From Streptomyces scabichelini (GTDB lineage: Bacteria > Actinomycetota > Actinomycetes > Streptomycetales > Streptomycetaceae): a stretch of 48,831 nt of DNA. The position numbers were made by a program, and so were the translations under genes. Location: positions 1 to 48,831 of the forward strand of contig NZ_JAAKZY010000063.1 in NCBI RefSeq assembly GCF_011045015.1, given 5' to 3'. Numbering within the stretch: the stretch's first letter is position 1; each line of letters starts with the position of its first letter. The notes beneath the pieces were generated by a model, which worked only from the letters and a program-made list of their open reading frames with translations, searched no databases and was not told where the DNA came from. Shown in pieces: positions 28,540 to 37,637 of the stretch.

Positions 28540-31500
28540 TCAGACCTCTTCGACGCTGCTCGGCTCGCGCCGGGACAGGTCGATACCGAGCTCCTCCGCG
28601 GCGCGGAAGACGTCCTCGTCCGTGTCGCGCATCTCGATGGACATACCGTCCGAGGACAGCACCTCCACGTTGAGGCAGAGCGACTGCATCTCCTTGATGA
28701 GCACCTTGAAGGACTCGGGGATGCCGGGCTCGGGAATGTTCTCGCCCTTGACGATGGCCTCGTAGACCTTCACGCGGCCGGTCACGTCGTCGGACTTGAT
28801 GGTCAGCAGTTCCTGGAGGGCGTAAGCGGCGCCGTACGCCTCCAGCGCCCACACCTCCATCTCGCCGAACCGCTGGCCACCGAACTGGGCCTTACCACCC
28901 AGCGGCTGCTGGGTGATCATCGAGTACGGACCGGTCGAGCGGGCGTGCAGCTTGTCGTCGACCAGGTGGTGCAGCTTGAGGATGTACATGTAGCCGACCG
29001 AGATCGGCTCCGGGAACGGCTCGCCGGAGCGGCCGTCGTACAGCCTCGCCTTGCCGGACGGGAGGACCATGCGGTCTCCGTCGCGGTTCGGGATGGTGTG
29101 CTCCAGCAGGCCGGTCAGCTCGTCCTCGCGGGCACCGTCGAAGACCGGAGTCGCGACGTTGGTCCGCGCGTCCACCTGGTCGGCGCCGATGACCTGGAGG
29201 CGCTGCGCCCACTCGTCGGCGAGTCCGGAGACGTCCCAGCCCTGGCTGGCGAGCCAGCCGAGGTGGATCTCCAGCACCTGTCCCGGGTTCATTCGGGACG
29301 GCACACCCAGCGGGTTGAGGATGATGTCGACCGGGGTGCCGTCCTCCAGGAACGGCATGTCCTCGATCGGCAGGATCTTCGAGATGACGCCCTTGTTGCC
29401 GTGACGGCCGGCGAGCTTGTCACCGTCGGTGATCTTGCGCTTCTGCGCCACGTACACGCGCACCAGCTGGTTCACACCGGGGGGAAGCTCGTCGCCCTCC
29501 TCGCGGTCGAAGACGCGTACGCCGATGACCTTGCCGGTCTCGCCGTGCGGCACCTTCAGCGAGGTGTCACGGACCTCACGGGCCTTCTCACCGAAGATCG
29601 CGCGCAGCAGGCGCTCCTCCGGCGTCAGCTCGGTCTCGCCCTTGGGGGTCACCTTGCCGACGAGGATGTCGCCCGCGATGACCTCGGCGCCGATGCGGAT
29701 GATGCCGCGCTCGTCGAGGTCGGCGAGGACCTCCTCGGAGACGTTCGGGATGTCCCGGGTGATCTCCTCGGGGCCGAGCTTGGTGTCACGGGCGTCGACC
29801 TCGTGCTCCTCGATGTGGATCGAGGAGAGGACGTCGTCCTGCACGAGGCGCTGCGACAGGATGATCGCGTCCTCGTAGTTGTGACCCTCCCAGGGCATGA
29901 ACGCCACGAGCAGGTTCTTGCCGAGCGCCATCTCGCCGTCTTCGGTCGCAGGACCGTCGGCGAGCACCTGGTTCTCGATGACCCGGTCGCCCTCGTCGAC
30001 GACGACCTTCTGGTTGACCGAGGTGCCCTGGTTGGAGCGGGAGAACTTCGCGACGCGGTACGTGGTGTACGTACCGTCGTCGTTGGCGATGGTGACGTAG
30101 TCCGCGGAGACCTCCTGGACCACACCCGCCTTCTCGGCCTTGATGACGTCACCGGCGTCGACGGCGCAGCGGTACTCCATGCCCGTACCGACGAGGGGGG
30201 CCTCGGCGGTGATCAGCGGCACGGCCTGACGCATCATGTTCGCGCCCATGAGGGCACGGTTGGCGTCGTCGTGCTCGAGGAACGGGATCATGGCGGTCGC
30301 GACCGACACCATCTGGCGCGGGGAGACGTCCATGTAGTCGACGTCCGTGCCGGGCACGTAGTCGACCTCACCGCCACGGCGGCGGACCAGCACGCGGGAC
30401 TCCTCGAACCGGAAGTCGTCGCTGAGCGGCGCGTTGGCCTGCGCGATGACGAAGCGGTCCTCCTCGTCGGCGGTCAGGTAGTCGACCTCGTCGGTGACGA
30501 CACCGTCGGTGACCCGGCGGTACGGCGTCTCGATGAAGCCGAACGCGTTGATCCGGCCGTACGAAGCCAGCGAACCGATCAGACCGATGTTCGGGCCTTC
30601 CGGCGTCTCGATCGGGCACATGCGGCCGTAGTGCGACGGGTGTACGTCACGGACCTCGAAGCCGGCCCGCTCACGGGAGAGACCACCCGGGCCGAGGGCG
30701 TTGAGACGACGCTTGTGCGTCAGGCCCGACAGCGGGTTGTTCTGGTCCATGAACTGGGACAGCTGGCTGGTGCCGAAGAACTCCTTGATGGAGGCGACGA
30801 CCGGCCGGATGTTGATCAGGGTCTGCGGCGTGATCGCCTCGACGTCCTGGGTGGTCATGCGCTCGCGCACAACCCGCTCCATACGGGCGAGACCCGTACG
30901 GACCTGGTTCTGGATCAGCTCGCCGACGTTACGGATACGGCGGTTGCCGAAGTGGTCGATGTCATCGGTCTCGACCATGATCGAGCGACCGGACTCGCCG
31001 ATCGTCTCCGTCTCACCGGCGTGCAGCTTCACCAGGTACTTGATGGAGGCGATGATGTCGTCGGTGGTGAGCACGCCGGCGTCCAGCGGCTCGTTCGCGC
31101 CGAGCTTCTTGTTCACCTTGTAGCGGCCGACCTTCGCGAGGTCGTAGCGCTTCGGGTTGAAGTAGAGGTTCTCAAGAAGCGTCTGCGCGGCCTCACGGGT
31201 CGGGGGCTCGCCCGGACGCAGCTTGCGGTAGATGTCGAGCAGCGCGTCGTCCTGGCCCTGCGTGTGGTCCTTCTCCAGGGTGGCGCGCATGGACTCGTAC
31301 TCGCCGAACTCCTCGAGGATCTGCTCGGTCGTCCAACCGAGAGCCTTGAGCAGGACGGTGACAGACTGCTTGCGCTTGCGGTCGATGCGCACACCGACCA
31401 TGTCGCGCTTGTCGATCTCCATCTCCAGCCAGGCACCCCGGGACGGGATGACCTTCGCGGAGAAGATGTCCTTGTCGGACGTCTTGTCGATGGAGGAGTC

Positions 31501-32025
31501 GAAGTAGACACCCGGCGAACGGACCAGCTGCGACACCACGACACGCTCGGTGCCGTTGATGACGAAGGTGCCCTTGTTCGTCATGAGCGGGAAGTCGCCC
31601 ATGAAGACGGTCTGGGACTTGATCTCGCCGGTCTCGTTGTTGGTGAACTCAGCGGTGACGAAGAGCGGGGCAGCGTACGTGAAGTCGCGCTCCTTGCACT
31701 CGTCGATGGAGTTCTTCGGAGGCTCGAAACGGTGGTCGCGGAAAGTCAGCGACATCGACCCGGAGAAGTCTTCGATCGGAGAAATCTCCTCGAAGATCTC
31801 TTCCAGACCGGACTTCGTGGGGACGTCCTGTCCGCTGTCCAGAGCCGCCTCGACACGAGCCTTCCACGCGTCGTTACCGAGCAGCCAGTCGAAGCTCTCG
31901 GTTTGCAGCGCAAGAAGGTTCGGAACCTCGAGGGGCTCCTTGATCTTTGCAAAGGAGATGCGCAGCGGGGCGGTGCTGGCGCCGTTGTTCGTATTCGCGG
32001 TCGAGGCAGTGCGCGAGGCGGCCAA
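28540..32025 (-). CDS. rpoB: RNA polymerase subunit beta, with Asn at rifampicin-resistance position 442
   Basis: 1161-residue beta subunit. The start is TTG (32023-32025), chosen because GGAAGGA lies 7 nt upstream and the resulting LAASRTASTANTNN start and length match Streptomyces RpoB; 29 further open codons upstream are leader. The rifampicin pocket reads GTSQLSQFMDQNNPLSG then LTHKRRLNALGPGG. Asp427, His437 and Arg440 are normal, but residue 442 (E. coli 531, M. tuberculosis 450), normally Ser, is Asn, encoded by AAC at 30700-30702. The remaining beta motifs, including GRHGNKGVIS, are normal. Confidence 0.98.
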   Translation of the reverse strand: MAASRTASTANTNNGASTAPLRISFAKIKEPLEVPNLLALQTESFDWLLGNDAWKARVEAALDSGQDVPTKSGLEEIFEEISPIEDFSGSMSLTFRDHRFEPPKNSIDECKERDFTYAAPLFVTAEFTNNETGEIKSQTVFMGDFPLMTNKGTFVINGTERVVVSQLVRSPGVYFDSSIDKTSDKDIFSAKVIPSRGAWLEMEIDKRDMVGVRIDRKRKQSVTVLLKALGWTTEQILEEFGEYESMRATLEKDHTQGQDDALLDIYRKLRPGEPPTREAAQTLLENLYFNPKRYDLAKVGRYKVNKKLGANEPLDAGVLTTDDIIASIKYLVKLHAGETETIGESGRSIMVETDDIDHFGNRRIRNVGELIQNQVRTGLARMERVVRERMTTQDVEAITPQTLINIRPVVASIKEFFGTSQLSQFMDQNNPLSGLTHKRRLNALGPGGLSRERAGFEVRDVHPSHYGRMCPIETPEGPNIGLIGSLASYGRINAFGFIETPYRRVTDGVVTDEVDYLTADEEDRFVIAQANAPLSDDFRFEESRVLVRRRGGEVDYVPGTDVDYMDVSPRQMVSVATAMIPFLEHDDANRALMGANMMRQAVPLITAEAPLVGTGMEYRCAVDAGDVIKAEKAGVVQEVSADYVTIANDDGTYTTYRVAKFSRSNQGTSVNQKVVVDEGDRVIENQVLADGPATEDGEMALGKNLLVAFMPWEGHNYEDAIILSQRLVQDDVLSSIHIEEHEVDARDTKLGPEEITRDIPNVSEEVLADLDERGIIRIGAEVIAGDILVGKVTPKGETELTPEERLLRAIFGEKAREVRDTSLKVPHGETGKVIGVRVFDREEGDELPPGVNQLVRVYVAQKRKITDGDKLAGRHGNKGVISKILPIEDMPFLEDGTPVDIILNPLGVPSRMNPGQVLEIHLGWLASQGWDVSGLADEWAQRLQVIGADQVDARTNVATPVFDGAREDELTGLLEHTIPNRDGDRMVLPSGKARLYDGRSGEPFPEPISVGYMYILKLHHLVDDKLHARSTGPYSMITQQPLGGKAQFGGQRFGEMEVWALEAYGAAYALQELLTIKSDDVTGRVKVYEAIVKGENIPEPGIPESFKVLIKEMQSLCLNVEVLSSDGMSIEMRDTDEDVFRAAEELGIDLSRREPSSVEEV

Positions 32026-32209
32026 GAGGGGGTCCTTCCGAGGGCTCGGACTCACTACGCGCGTACCGGTCCCAAGCCGGGCACAGAGACAGACGTTTCC
32101 TGAATCAGCCAAAGAAGGCCAGGTCAGAGCCGTTTCAATCCACAGTGCTCAAGCGAGGGTATGCCCCTGGTGACGGGCAGGAGGCAGCTAACAGGCAGCG
32201 CAAAGGGTC
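32026..32209 (-). other. rpoB leader
   Basis: About 180 nt between the predicted rpoB transcription start and the TTG initiation codon. It contains no recognisable gene; the open frame extending upstream of rpoB into it lacks a ribosome-binding site and similarity. Confidence 0.5.
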
Positions 32210-32238
32210 AGTGTAGCCACTAGGCCCACTGATGTCCA
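32210..32238 (-). promoter_or_regulatory. rpoB promoter
   Basis: On the minus strand, TGGACA (32233-32238), 17-nt spacer, TACACT (32210-32215). The -10 fits TANNNT well and the -35 differs from TTGACA at one position. Transcription should start near 32203. It lies downstream of the rplJL terminator, so rpoBC has its own promoter plus any read-through. 32239-32549 shows no gene. Confidence 0.7.
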
Positions 32239-32549
32239 GTGCGGGTTTTTGAAGACCCTCGTTGTTCTCAACCCCTGCTGCAAGCCACGCCCTCAATGCA
32301 CATCGATACTTCCCTCTCCGCCGTCGATCCATGCCTCGGATCCGGATCGTTGTGACGACGCGTCCTGAGAATTGCGCGCTGCGTGCGGTTCGTCAAGGCC
32401 CCCCATGCCCAAACCGGGTGCTGCGATCGTCACTTGCAGCCCGGCTTGCTGCCCGTCACCGGGGCGGCCGAAGGCACAACGAAGATCACCATACTCGCCG
32501 CGACCTACAGCGCAAGGCAGCCGCTACCGGCACCCCCTCGAACGCCGAA

Positions 32550-32577
32550 GAGCGACCACCCAGTTGGGTGATCGCTC
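32550..32577 (-). terminator. rplJL terminator
   Basis: A 12-bp stem with one G-U pair in the RNA (GAGCGATCACCC with GGGTGGTCGCTC) around a short loop, followed by TTCGGCGTTCG. It lies 104 bp past the rplL stop and probably lets part of the transcription into rpoBC. Confidence 0.7.
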
Positions 32578-32680
32578 CTCAGTGCGTCCGCGTTACAGCC
32601 CTACGGGAGAGCCTTACAGCCCTCTACGGAAGAGCCATGGTCACGGAAGTCGCCACGCGGCCGTAGCCGCGCAGGGAGAC

Positions 32681-33067
32681 TTACTTGACCTCGACGGAGG
32701 CGCCGGCGCCCTTGAGGGACTCGGCGGCCTTGTCGGCGGCGTCCTTGGCGACCTTCTCGAGGACCGGCTTCGGAGCGCCGTCCACGAGGTCCTTGGCCTC
32801 CTTCAGACCCAGCGAGGTCAGCTCACGCACGACCTTGATGACCTGGATCTTCTTGTCGCCGGCACCGGTGAGGATGACGTCGAACTCGTCCTTCTCCGGC
32901 TCGGCCTCGGCGGCGGGGGCACCCGGGCCCGCAACGCCGGCAACGGCGACCGGGGCAGCGGCGGTGACGTCGAACTTCTCCTCGAACGCCTTCACGAACT
33001 CGGAGAGCTCGATGAGGGTCATCTCCTCGAACTGCGCGAGCAGGTCTTCCTGGCTGAGCTTCGCCAT
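32681..33067 (-). CDS. rplL: 50S ribosomal protein L7/L12
   Basis: 128-residue stalk protein that recruits translation factors. It has the N-terminal dimerisation domain (MAKLSQEDLLAQFEEMTLIE), an Ala/Gly/Pro-rich hinge (about 38-58) and the C-terminal domain with GLKEAKDLVDGAPKPV. ATG 33067 is preferred over the upstream MEGSPI codons by homology. Confidence 0.98.
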   Translation of the reverse strand: MAKLSQEDLLAQFEEMTLIELSEFVKAFEEKFDVTAAAPVAVAGVAGPGAPAAEAEPEKDEFDVILTGAGDKKIQVIKVVRELTSLGLKEAKDLVDGAPKPVLEKVAKDAADKAAESLKGAGASVEVK

Positions 33068-33181
33068 GATGGGCGATCCTTCCACTAAATCGGCTGGTGC
33101 CGGATGTACATGTCGGCGGGCGTACGTCTGGCCCGCTGTGACCGTCGCCCCTGTGCGGCGCCGGTCATTGTGCGAGCCGAG

Positions 33182-33724
33182 TTACTCGGCACCGCCCTGC
33201 TCGGCCTGCTTGGCGCGAAGCGCGTCCACGGTGCGGACGAGCTTCGACGGAAGCGCCTGGAAGAGCGCGGCAGCCTGGGACTGCTTGCCCTTCATGGCGC
33301 CCGCCAGCTTGGCGAGCAGAACCTCGCGGGACTCGAGGTCCGCAAGCTTCTTGATCTCGTCGGCGGACAGCGCCTTGCCGTCAAGGACACCGCCCTTGAT
33401 GACGAGAGCGGGGTTGTCCTTGGCGAAGTCGCGAAGACCCTTCGCCGCCACGACCGGGTCACCGGTCACGAAGGCAACAGCGGTCGAGCCCTTGAGGTGC
33501 TCGTCCAGCTGGACCCCGGCCTCCTTGGCCGCGATCTGGGTCAGCGTGTTCTTCACCACTCGGTACTGAGCGTTCTCGCCGAGAGAACGGCGGAGCTCCT
33601 TGAGCTGCGCCACGGTCAGTCCGGTGTAAGAAGTCACGACAGCCGCGTTGGAGTCACGCAGCTTCCTGGTGATCTCTTCAACGGCTGCGACCTTGTCCTC
33701 TGGGACCTTGTTGGACGTCGCCAT
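33182..33724 (-). CDS. rplJ: 50S ribosomal protein L10
   Basis: 180-residue stalk base protein that binds 23S rRNA and L7/L12 dimers. N terminus MATSNKVPEDKVAAVEEITR, core YRVVKNTL and a C-terminal helix for L12 binding. L10 autoregulates its leader in other bacteria. Starts with ATG; 114 bp precede rplL. Confidence 0.97.
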   Translation of the reverse strand: MATSNKVPEDKVAAVEEITRKLRDSNAAVVTSYTGLTVAQLKELRRSLGENAQYRVVKNTLTQIAAKEAGVQLDEHLKGSTAVAFVTGDPVVAAKGLRDFAKDNPALVIKGGVLDGKALSADEIKKLADLESREVLLAKLAGAMKGKQSQAAALFQALPSKLVRTVDALRAKQAEQGGAE

Positions 33725-33890
33725 GAGCCTCGGCCTCCTTCCGGGGTGATGATCCTCGACTGACCTCGCGATCAGCCGTATGTCGCCGGACCGCCTGAAT
33801 CAGGCACACGAGGAAGGGGTTCGACTCAAAACGAAACGCCCCGGCGCAGGCGCACGGGGCGTGAACTCGACCGGACATCCTATGAACAGG
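33725..33890 (-). promoter_or_regulatory. L10-type leader upstream of rplJ
   Basis: A structured leader region with two stems: ACGCCCC/GGGGCGT (33836-33842 with 33856-33862) and GCCT/AGGC around GATTC (33793-33805 in all). The position and stem architecture are as expected for the ribosomal protein L10 leader bound by L10-L12. A -10-like TAGGAT lies at 33877-33882, but no good -35 was found. The remaining 33891-34073 holds no gene. Confidence 0.55.
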
Positions 33891-34073
33891 ACGCGGGAGC
33901 ACTTCCACAGTCACCTACGCGGGTCGCCCGCAGTTCAGCGGATCCTTCGGCCACCATGCCCTCGTACGAGCACACGGCAACGACCAGCGGTCTTTGGCTT
34001 CTGTGGAAGAGTACGCACCTGTCGCGTCACGTGTCAAAACACGTCGGCGGTCCTCAGCTCCGGGCGTCCTTCA

Positions 34074-34934
34074 TCAGCTCTGGGCGTCCTTCATCATGTC
34101 GGCCAGGTCCATGGTGTCCTTGGCGGGCGGCGCCTCGACCTTCACCGGCTCGTTGAAGTCGAGGAAGGTGATGGTCATGTCGAGCGCGCCCTTGTCGGCG
34201 TCGCCCCGCATGCGGAACTGCTTGGTGTGGTCCTCGCCGTCGATCCACATGTCCATCGTGAGCTTGTCGACGCCCAGCTGCTCGTACTGGTCGAGGCTCT
34301 TCTCCCGCTTCTCACGGGTCGCCTTGTCCTCGTCCTTGAGGGCTTCGCGGAACTGGTCGAGGGTGACCGTGCCCTTGTAGTGGGTGGTCTCGACGCCGTC
34401 GACCTTCTCGGTGCCGACCTTCTTCACGTCCTTGGAGCCGGTCAGGAAGGTGGACTCCTGCGCCGGGTTCTTGTTGGCCTGACTCCCCATCCCGCCACTG
34501 CCCAGGGCATTGCCCGCGGCCCCGGAGAGATCGAGCTTCATCCAGTTCTTGCCGTCCATCTCCTTGGCGACGGCGCCCCCGCCCAGGTACATGGCCTTGT
34601 CCACAAGCCGGATCTCGACCTTGCCGTCCGCCCCCTGGTCCAGCGCGTTCATCTTCATGCTCATCGCGACCGAGGGCTTCAGGCTCATCGAGGCCTCGGC
34701 CTCGACACGGCCCTCCACCGGGACCTTGCCGGTCATCCGGTAACGGAGGGAGGTGATGTCCTCCGTGTTCTTCGCCGCCTTCGCCACAGCCGCGGCAGGC
34801 GTCATACGCGGAGAGTCCCCACTCCCCTCGTCGGAGCCCCCACAGGCACTTACGCCCCCAGCCAGAAACGCGACCCCGAGAACGCCACCAACAGCTCTGC
34901 GCCCCACCACAATGCCGCGTACAGAAAACACCAC
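34074..34934 (-). CDS. Lipoprotein, LppX/LprG-like
   Basis: Predicted outer-face membrane lipoprotein of unknown function. From a GTG at 34934 (GGGGGGA upstream) it has a basic N region, a hydrophobic core and lipobox GVSAC with Cys31. The mature protein, DITSLRYRMTGKVPVEGR onward, with MYLGGGAVAKEMDGKNWMKL and VETTHYKGTVTLDQFREAL, resembles the LolA-like half-barrel of mycobacterial LppX/LprG that binds lipids. It is a paralogue of the adjacent gene at 35058. Both sit between rplA and rplJ, a conserved Streptomyces arrangement from memory. Confidence 0.8.
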   Translation of the reverse strand: MVFSVRGIVVGRRAVGGVLGVAFLAGGVSACGGSDEGSGDSPRMTPAAAVAKAAKNTEDITSLRYRMTGKVPVEGRVEAEASMSLKPSVAMSMKMNALDQGADGKVEIRLVDKAMYLGGGAVAKEMDGKNWMKLDLSGAAGNALGSGGMGSQANKNPAQESTFLTGSKDVKKVGTEKVDGVETTHYKGTVTLDQFREALKDEDKATREKREKSLDQYEQLGVDKLTMDMWIDGEDHTKQFRMRGDADKGALDMTITFLDFNEPVKVEAPPAKDTMDLADMMKDAQS

Positions 34935-35057
34935 GAGTCCCCCCAGGAACATACGACCGATCACCGATACGACCGATCACCGAACAAAGCGCGACCCTAT
35001 CCCAGGGTTAGTTGTGGCTGTTCGCGACAACCTTCACCCGACAACGAACCCAACCGC

Positions 35058-35966
35058 TCAACCGCCGGAGGCCGACGGCTGACTCTGCATGAGGTCCCTG
35101 AAGTCGGCAGTGTCACCAGCCGGAGGCTCCTCCGCGGAAACCTCCACCCCGTAGCCGCTGTAATACGCCGTGGAAGACATGGAGCCGCTGGCCAGCTCCC
35201 CCTTCTCGACCTTCTTCACCAGCAGATCGTCATCGTTGACCCAGATGTCGACCGTCTCGGTGGTAATCCCGGCCTGCTCCAACTGCCGCTTCATGTCGGC
35301 CAGTTGATCCTCGCTGAGGTTCGAGTTCCGCCCGGCGAGGTCCGCGACGTCCACCGTCCCCGAGTAGTGCGTGGTGTTCACCCCACGCACCTCCTCCTCA
35401 CCGACCTTCCGAACATCACCAGAGGCCAGCAGCAGCTTCACCGACTGATTCGGGGTGGTGTTCTGCATCTGGTCCTTCAGATACGCACCCGAACCACCGG
35501 CAAGATCCGCCAGATCCTCGTACGCGTACTTGATCCAGTGCTTGCCACCCGACTGCGCGGCGAACCGGTCGCCCATCTTCGCGTAGTAGGCGTCGGGCAG
35601 ATAACGGGCCTCCATGGACGTGGCGCCCATCTGACGCATCGTGTCGGCCATCGTCCCGCCGGTGTACGTGATCGTCAGCTTGCCGGTGAGACCATCGGCC
35701 CAGCCAAGAGCGCCGTCCGCCTTCATGGACATCATCGAGCCCATGGTCGTCGTGGACTCGACCTTGGCGGAGTCGGCCTTGTCGGTGGATTTCTCCACGG
35801 AGCGCAGGGCCGATATCGGACTGACCCGGGTCGCGTCCTTGCCGGCCGCCTTGTCATCGCCCTTCGAGCCTTCGCCGGAGTCCGAGCCACTACAGGCCGC
35901 CACCCCCGTCAACGCGGCCACCACCGCGATCGAGACGGTCACACGGCGCGCGATCGTGCTCTTCAT
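35058..35966 (-). CDS. Lipoprotein, LppX/LprG-like (paralogue)
   Basis: 302-residue lipoprotein. It starts MKSTIARRV at ATG 35966 with a GGTGGGA site; the 55 upstream open codons run into the rplA terminator and are rejected. Lipobox LTGVAAC gives Cys25. The body shares the pattern of its neighbour: TKLTITYTGG-like strands, GKHWIKYAYEDLADL, VRGVNTTHYSGTVDVADL, a Gln/Leu-rich helix and DIWVNDDDLLVKK. The two probably arose by tandem duplication. Ligand unknown. Confidence 0.82.
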   Translation of the reverse strand: MKSTIARRVTVSIAVVAALTGVAACSGSDSGEGSKGDDKAAGKDATRVSPISALRSVEKSTDKADSAKVESTTTMGSMMSMKADGALGWADGLTGKLTITYTGGTMADTMRQMGATSMEARYLPDAYYAKMGDRFAAQSGGKHWIKYAYEDLADLAGGSGAYLKDQMQNTTPNQSVKLLLASGDVRKVGEEEVRGVNTTHYSGTVDVADLAGRNSNLSEDQLADMKRQLEQAGITTETVDIWVNDDDLLVKKVEKGELASGSMSSTAYYSGYGVEVSAEEPPAGDTADFRDLMQSQPSASGG

Positions 35967-36077
35967 TTGTCCCACCCCTGAGCCCACTGTCCACCCACCC
36001 CTATGGGATTCCTGTGCCTCGCACGCTAGCGCAGGCCACTGACACCCCGGATCCGAAATCCACATCCACCAAAGGGA

Positions 36078-36110
36078 CGGGCCCCGCACCTCGAAAGGTT
36101 GCGGGGCCCG
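36078..36110 (-). terminator. rplKA terminator
   Basis: An 11-bp CGGGCCCCGCA stem, extended by CC/GG past one bulged base, with a 6-nt loop, then UCCCUUUGG in the RNA. It lies 52 bp past the rplA stop. Confidence 0.85.
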
Positions 36111-36161
36111 CTGAAAAGAACGCCTGCACACGCCGGACGGCGCTCGCGGCTGTCGTCAGAT

Positions 36162-36887
36162 TCAGACGGCGGCCGGGTCCTCCTCGACGAGGAGGTTGCG
36201 GGTGCGGTTCGGGTCGACCGGAATGCCGGGGCCGATCGTGGTGGTGATGGCGGCCTTCTTGATGTACCGGCCCTTTGCGGCGGACGGCTTCAGACGGAGG
36301 ATCTCCTCCAGCGCGGCGCCGTAGTTCTCCACCAGCTTGGTGTCGTCGAAGGACGCCTTGCCGATGATGAAGTGCAGGTTCGAGTGCTTGTCGACGCGGA
36401 ACTCGATCTTGCCGCCCTTGATCTCGGACACGGCCTTGGTCACGTCCGGGGTCACGGTGCCGGTCTTCGGGTTCGGCATCAGACCACGCGGGCCGAGGAC
36501 ACGGCCCAGGCGGCCGACCTTGCCCATGAGGTCCGGGGTGGCGACGACGGCGTCGAAGTCCAGACGGCCCTTCGACACCTCGTCGATGAGCTCGTCGGCG
36601 CCGACGATGTCGGCGCCCGCGGCACGAGCGGCCTCGGCACGGTCACCGGTCGCGAAGACCAGGACCCGGGCGGTCTTACCGGTGCCGTGCGGGAGGTTCA
36701 CGGTGCCACGGACCATCTGGTCGGCCTTGCGCGGGTCAACGCCCAGGCGGAAGGCGACCTCGACGGTGCCGTCGAACTTCGACGTGGAGGTCTCCTTGGC
36801 GAGACGCACTGCCTCGAGCGGGGCGTACAGCTTCTCCCGGTCGATCTTGGCGTCCGCAGCGCGGAGAGACTTGCTGCGCTTGCTCAC
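36162..36887 (-). CDS. rplA: 50S ribosomal protein L1
   Basis: 241-residue L1 stalk protein, which helps release deacylated tRNA; in many bacteria it represses the rplKA mRNA. It has the segments FDGTVEVAFRLGVDPRKADQ, GTGKTARVLVFATG and the diagnostic GPRGLMPNPKTGTVT. GTG start at 36887; 101 bp after rplK. Confidence 0.98.
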   Translation of the reverse strand: MSKRSKSLRAADAKIDREKLYAPLEAVRLAKETSTSKFDGTVEVAFRLGVDPRKADQMVRGTVNLPHGTGKTARVLVFATGDRAEAARAAGADIVGADELIDEVSKGRLDFDAVVATPDLMGKVGRLGRVLGPRGLMPNPKTGTVTPDVTKAVSEIKGGKIEFRVDKHSNLHFIIGKASFDDTKLVENYGAALEEILRLKPSAAKGRYIKKAAITTTIGPGIPVDPNRTRNLLVEEDPAAV

Positions 36888-36988
36888 TACTGCTCCTGAT
36901 GTGTTCTGAGGAGTCGTGGTACGGACCGAGCAGGCCCTGCCACGTGCCCATGCGGTTGTCGCCGCACAGGCCTTACGGATGGTGAAGG

Positions 36989-37423
36989 TCAGCCCTCGAC
37001 CGTGATGCCCATGGAACGAGCGGTACCGGCGATGATCTTCTCCGCCTGGTCCAGGTCGTTGGCGTTGAGGTCGGGCATCTTGGTGGTGGCGATCTCGCGG
37101 ACCTGGTCACGCGTCAGCTTCGCGACCTTGGTCTTGTGCGGCTCGCCAGAGCCCTTCTCGACGCCCGCGGCCTTCAGGATCATGCGGGAAGCCGGCGGAG
37201 TCTTGGTGATGAAGGTGAAGGAGCGGTCCTCGTAGACCGTGATCTCCACCGGGATGACCCAACCGCGCTGCGACTCGGTCGCGGCGTTGTAGGCCTTGCA
37301 GAACTCCATGATGTTGACGCCGTGCTGGCCCAGCGCCGGGCCGACCGGCGGAGCCGGGTTGGCGGCACCGGCCTGGATCTGGAGCTTGATCAGCCCCGTG
37401 ACCTTCTTCTTCTTGGGAGGCAT
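36989..37423 (-). CDS. rplK: 50S ribosomal protein L11
   Basis: 144-residue protein of the GTPase-associated centre. It starts [20 protein letters not shown], contains [20 protein letters not shown] and ends [17 protein letters not shown]. The proline-rich thiopeptide-contact region is of normal type. A longer in-frame extension upstream is leader and overlaps nusG in another frame. Confidence 0.97.
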
Positions 37424-37489
37424 TCCGGGTCCTCTGCCTTTTCCTTGTCTGTCTTGCCTTGTCATGTTGCCGCGAAGGGCAACCGCACC

Positions 37490-37519
37490 ACGATAACGGC
37501 CAATGTGGCGCAGCCTGAA
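37490..37519 (-). promoter_or_regulatory. Candidate rplK promoter
   Basis: TATCGT (37490-37495) with TTCAGG 18 nt upstream (37514-37519) on the minus strand. The -10 fits, the -35 is poor. A GTTGCC/GGCAAC hairpin at 37466-37483 would lie in the resulting leader. Confidence 0.35.
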
Positions 37520-37525
37520 ACCGAG

Positions 37526-37582
37526 CAGGTCAGACCATCCCCCGCAAGCGGGGGCGCCCCCAGTGGGAGCCGGTCTGACCTG
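37526..37582 (-). terminator. Branched hairpin between nusG and rplK
   Basis: An 11-bp closing stem (CAGGTCAGACC at 37526-37536 with 37572-37582) encloses a second CCCCCGC/GCGGGGG hairpin (37539-37554) and a further GC-rich arm. It follows the nusG-proximal hairpin and probably ends secE-nusG transcription. Confidence 0.65.
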
Positions 37583-37595
37583 GACGGAAGTGAGT

Positions 37596-37632
37596 GTTTC
37601 AGAAGGCCCCGAGGAGCTGGTTCTTCTGAAAC
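37596..37632 (-). terminator. Hairpin directly after nusG
   Basis: GTTTCAGAAG (37596-37605) pairs with 37623-37632 around a 17-nt loop, 5 bp past the nusG stop. It is the first of two tandem structures in the nusG-rplK gap. Confidence 0.6.
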
Positions 37633-37637
37633 TGAGA

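Noticed and set aside
28513..32103. 1196-codon open frame on the plus strand, antisense to rpoB
   Set aside because: High-GC codon bias leaves antisense frames open; the product has no recognisable motif, while the minus frame is unmistakable RpoB. The same applies to the plus-strand frames over rpoC (24897-28673), fusA (20496-22640) and GH115.
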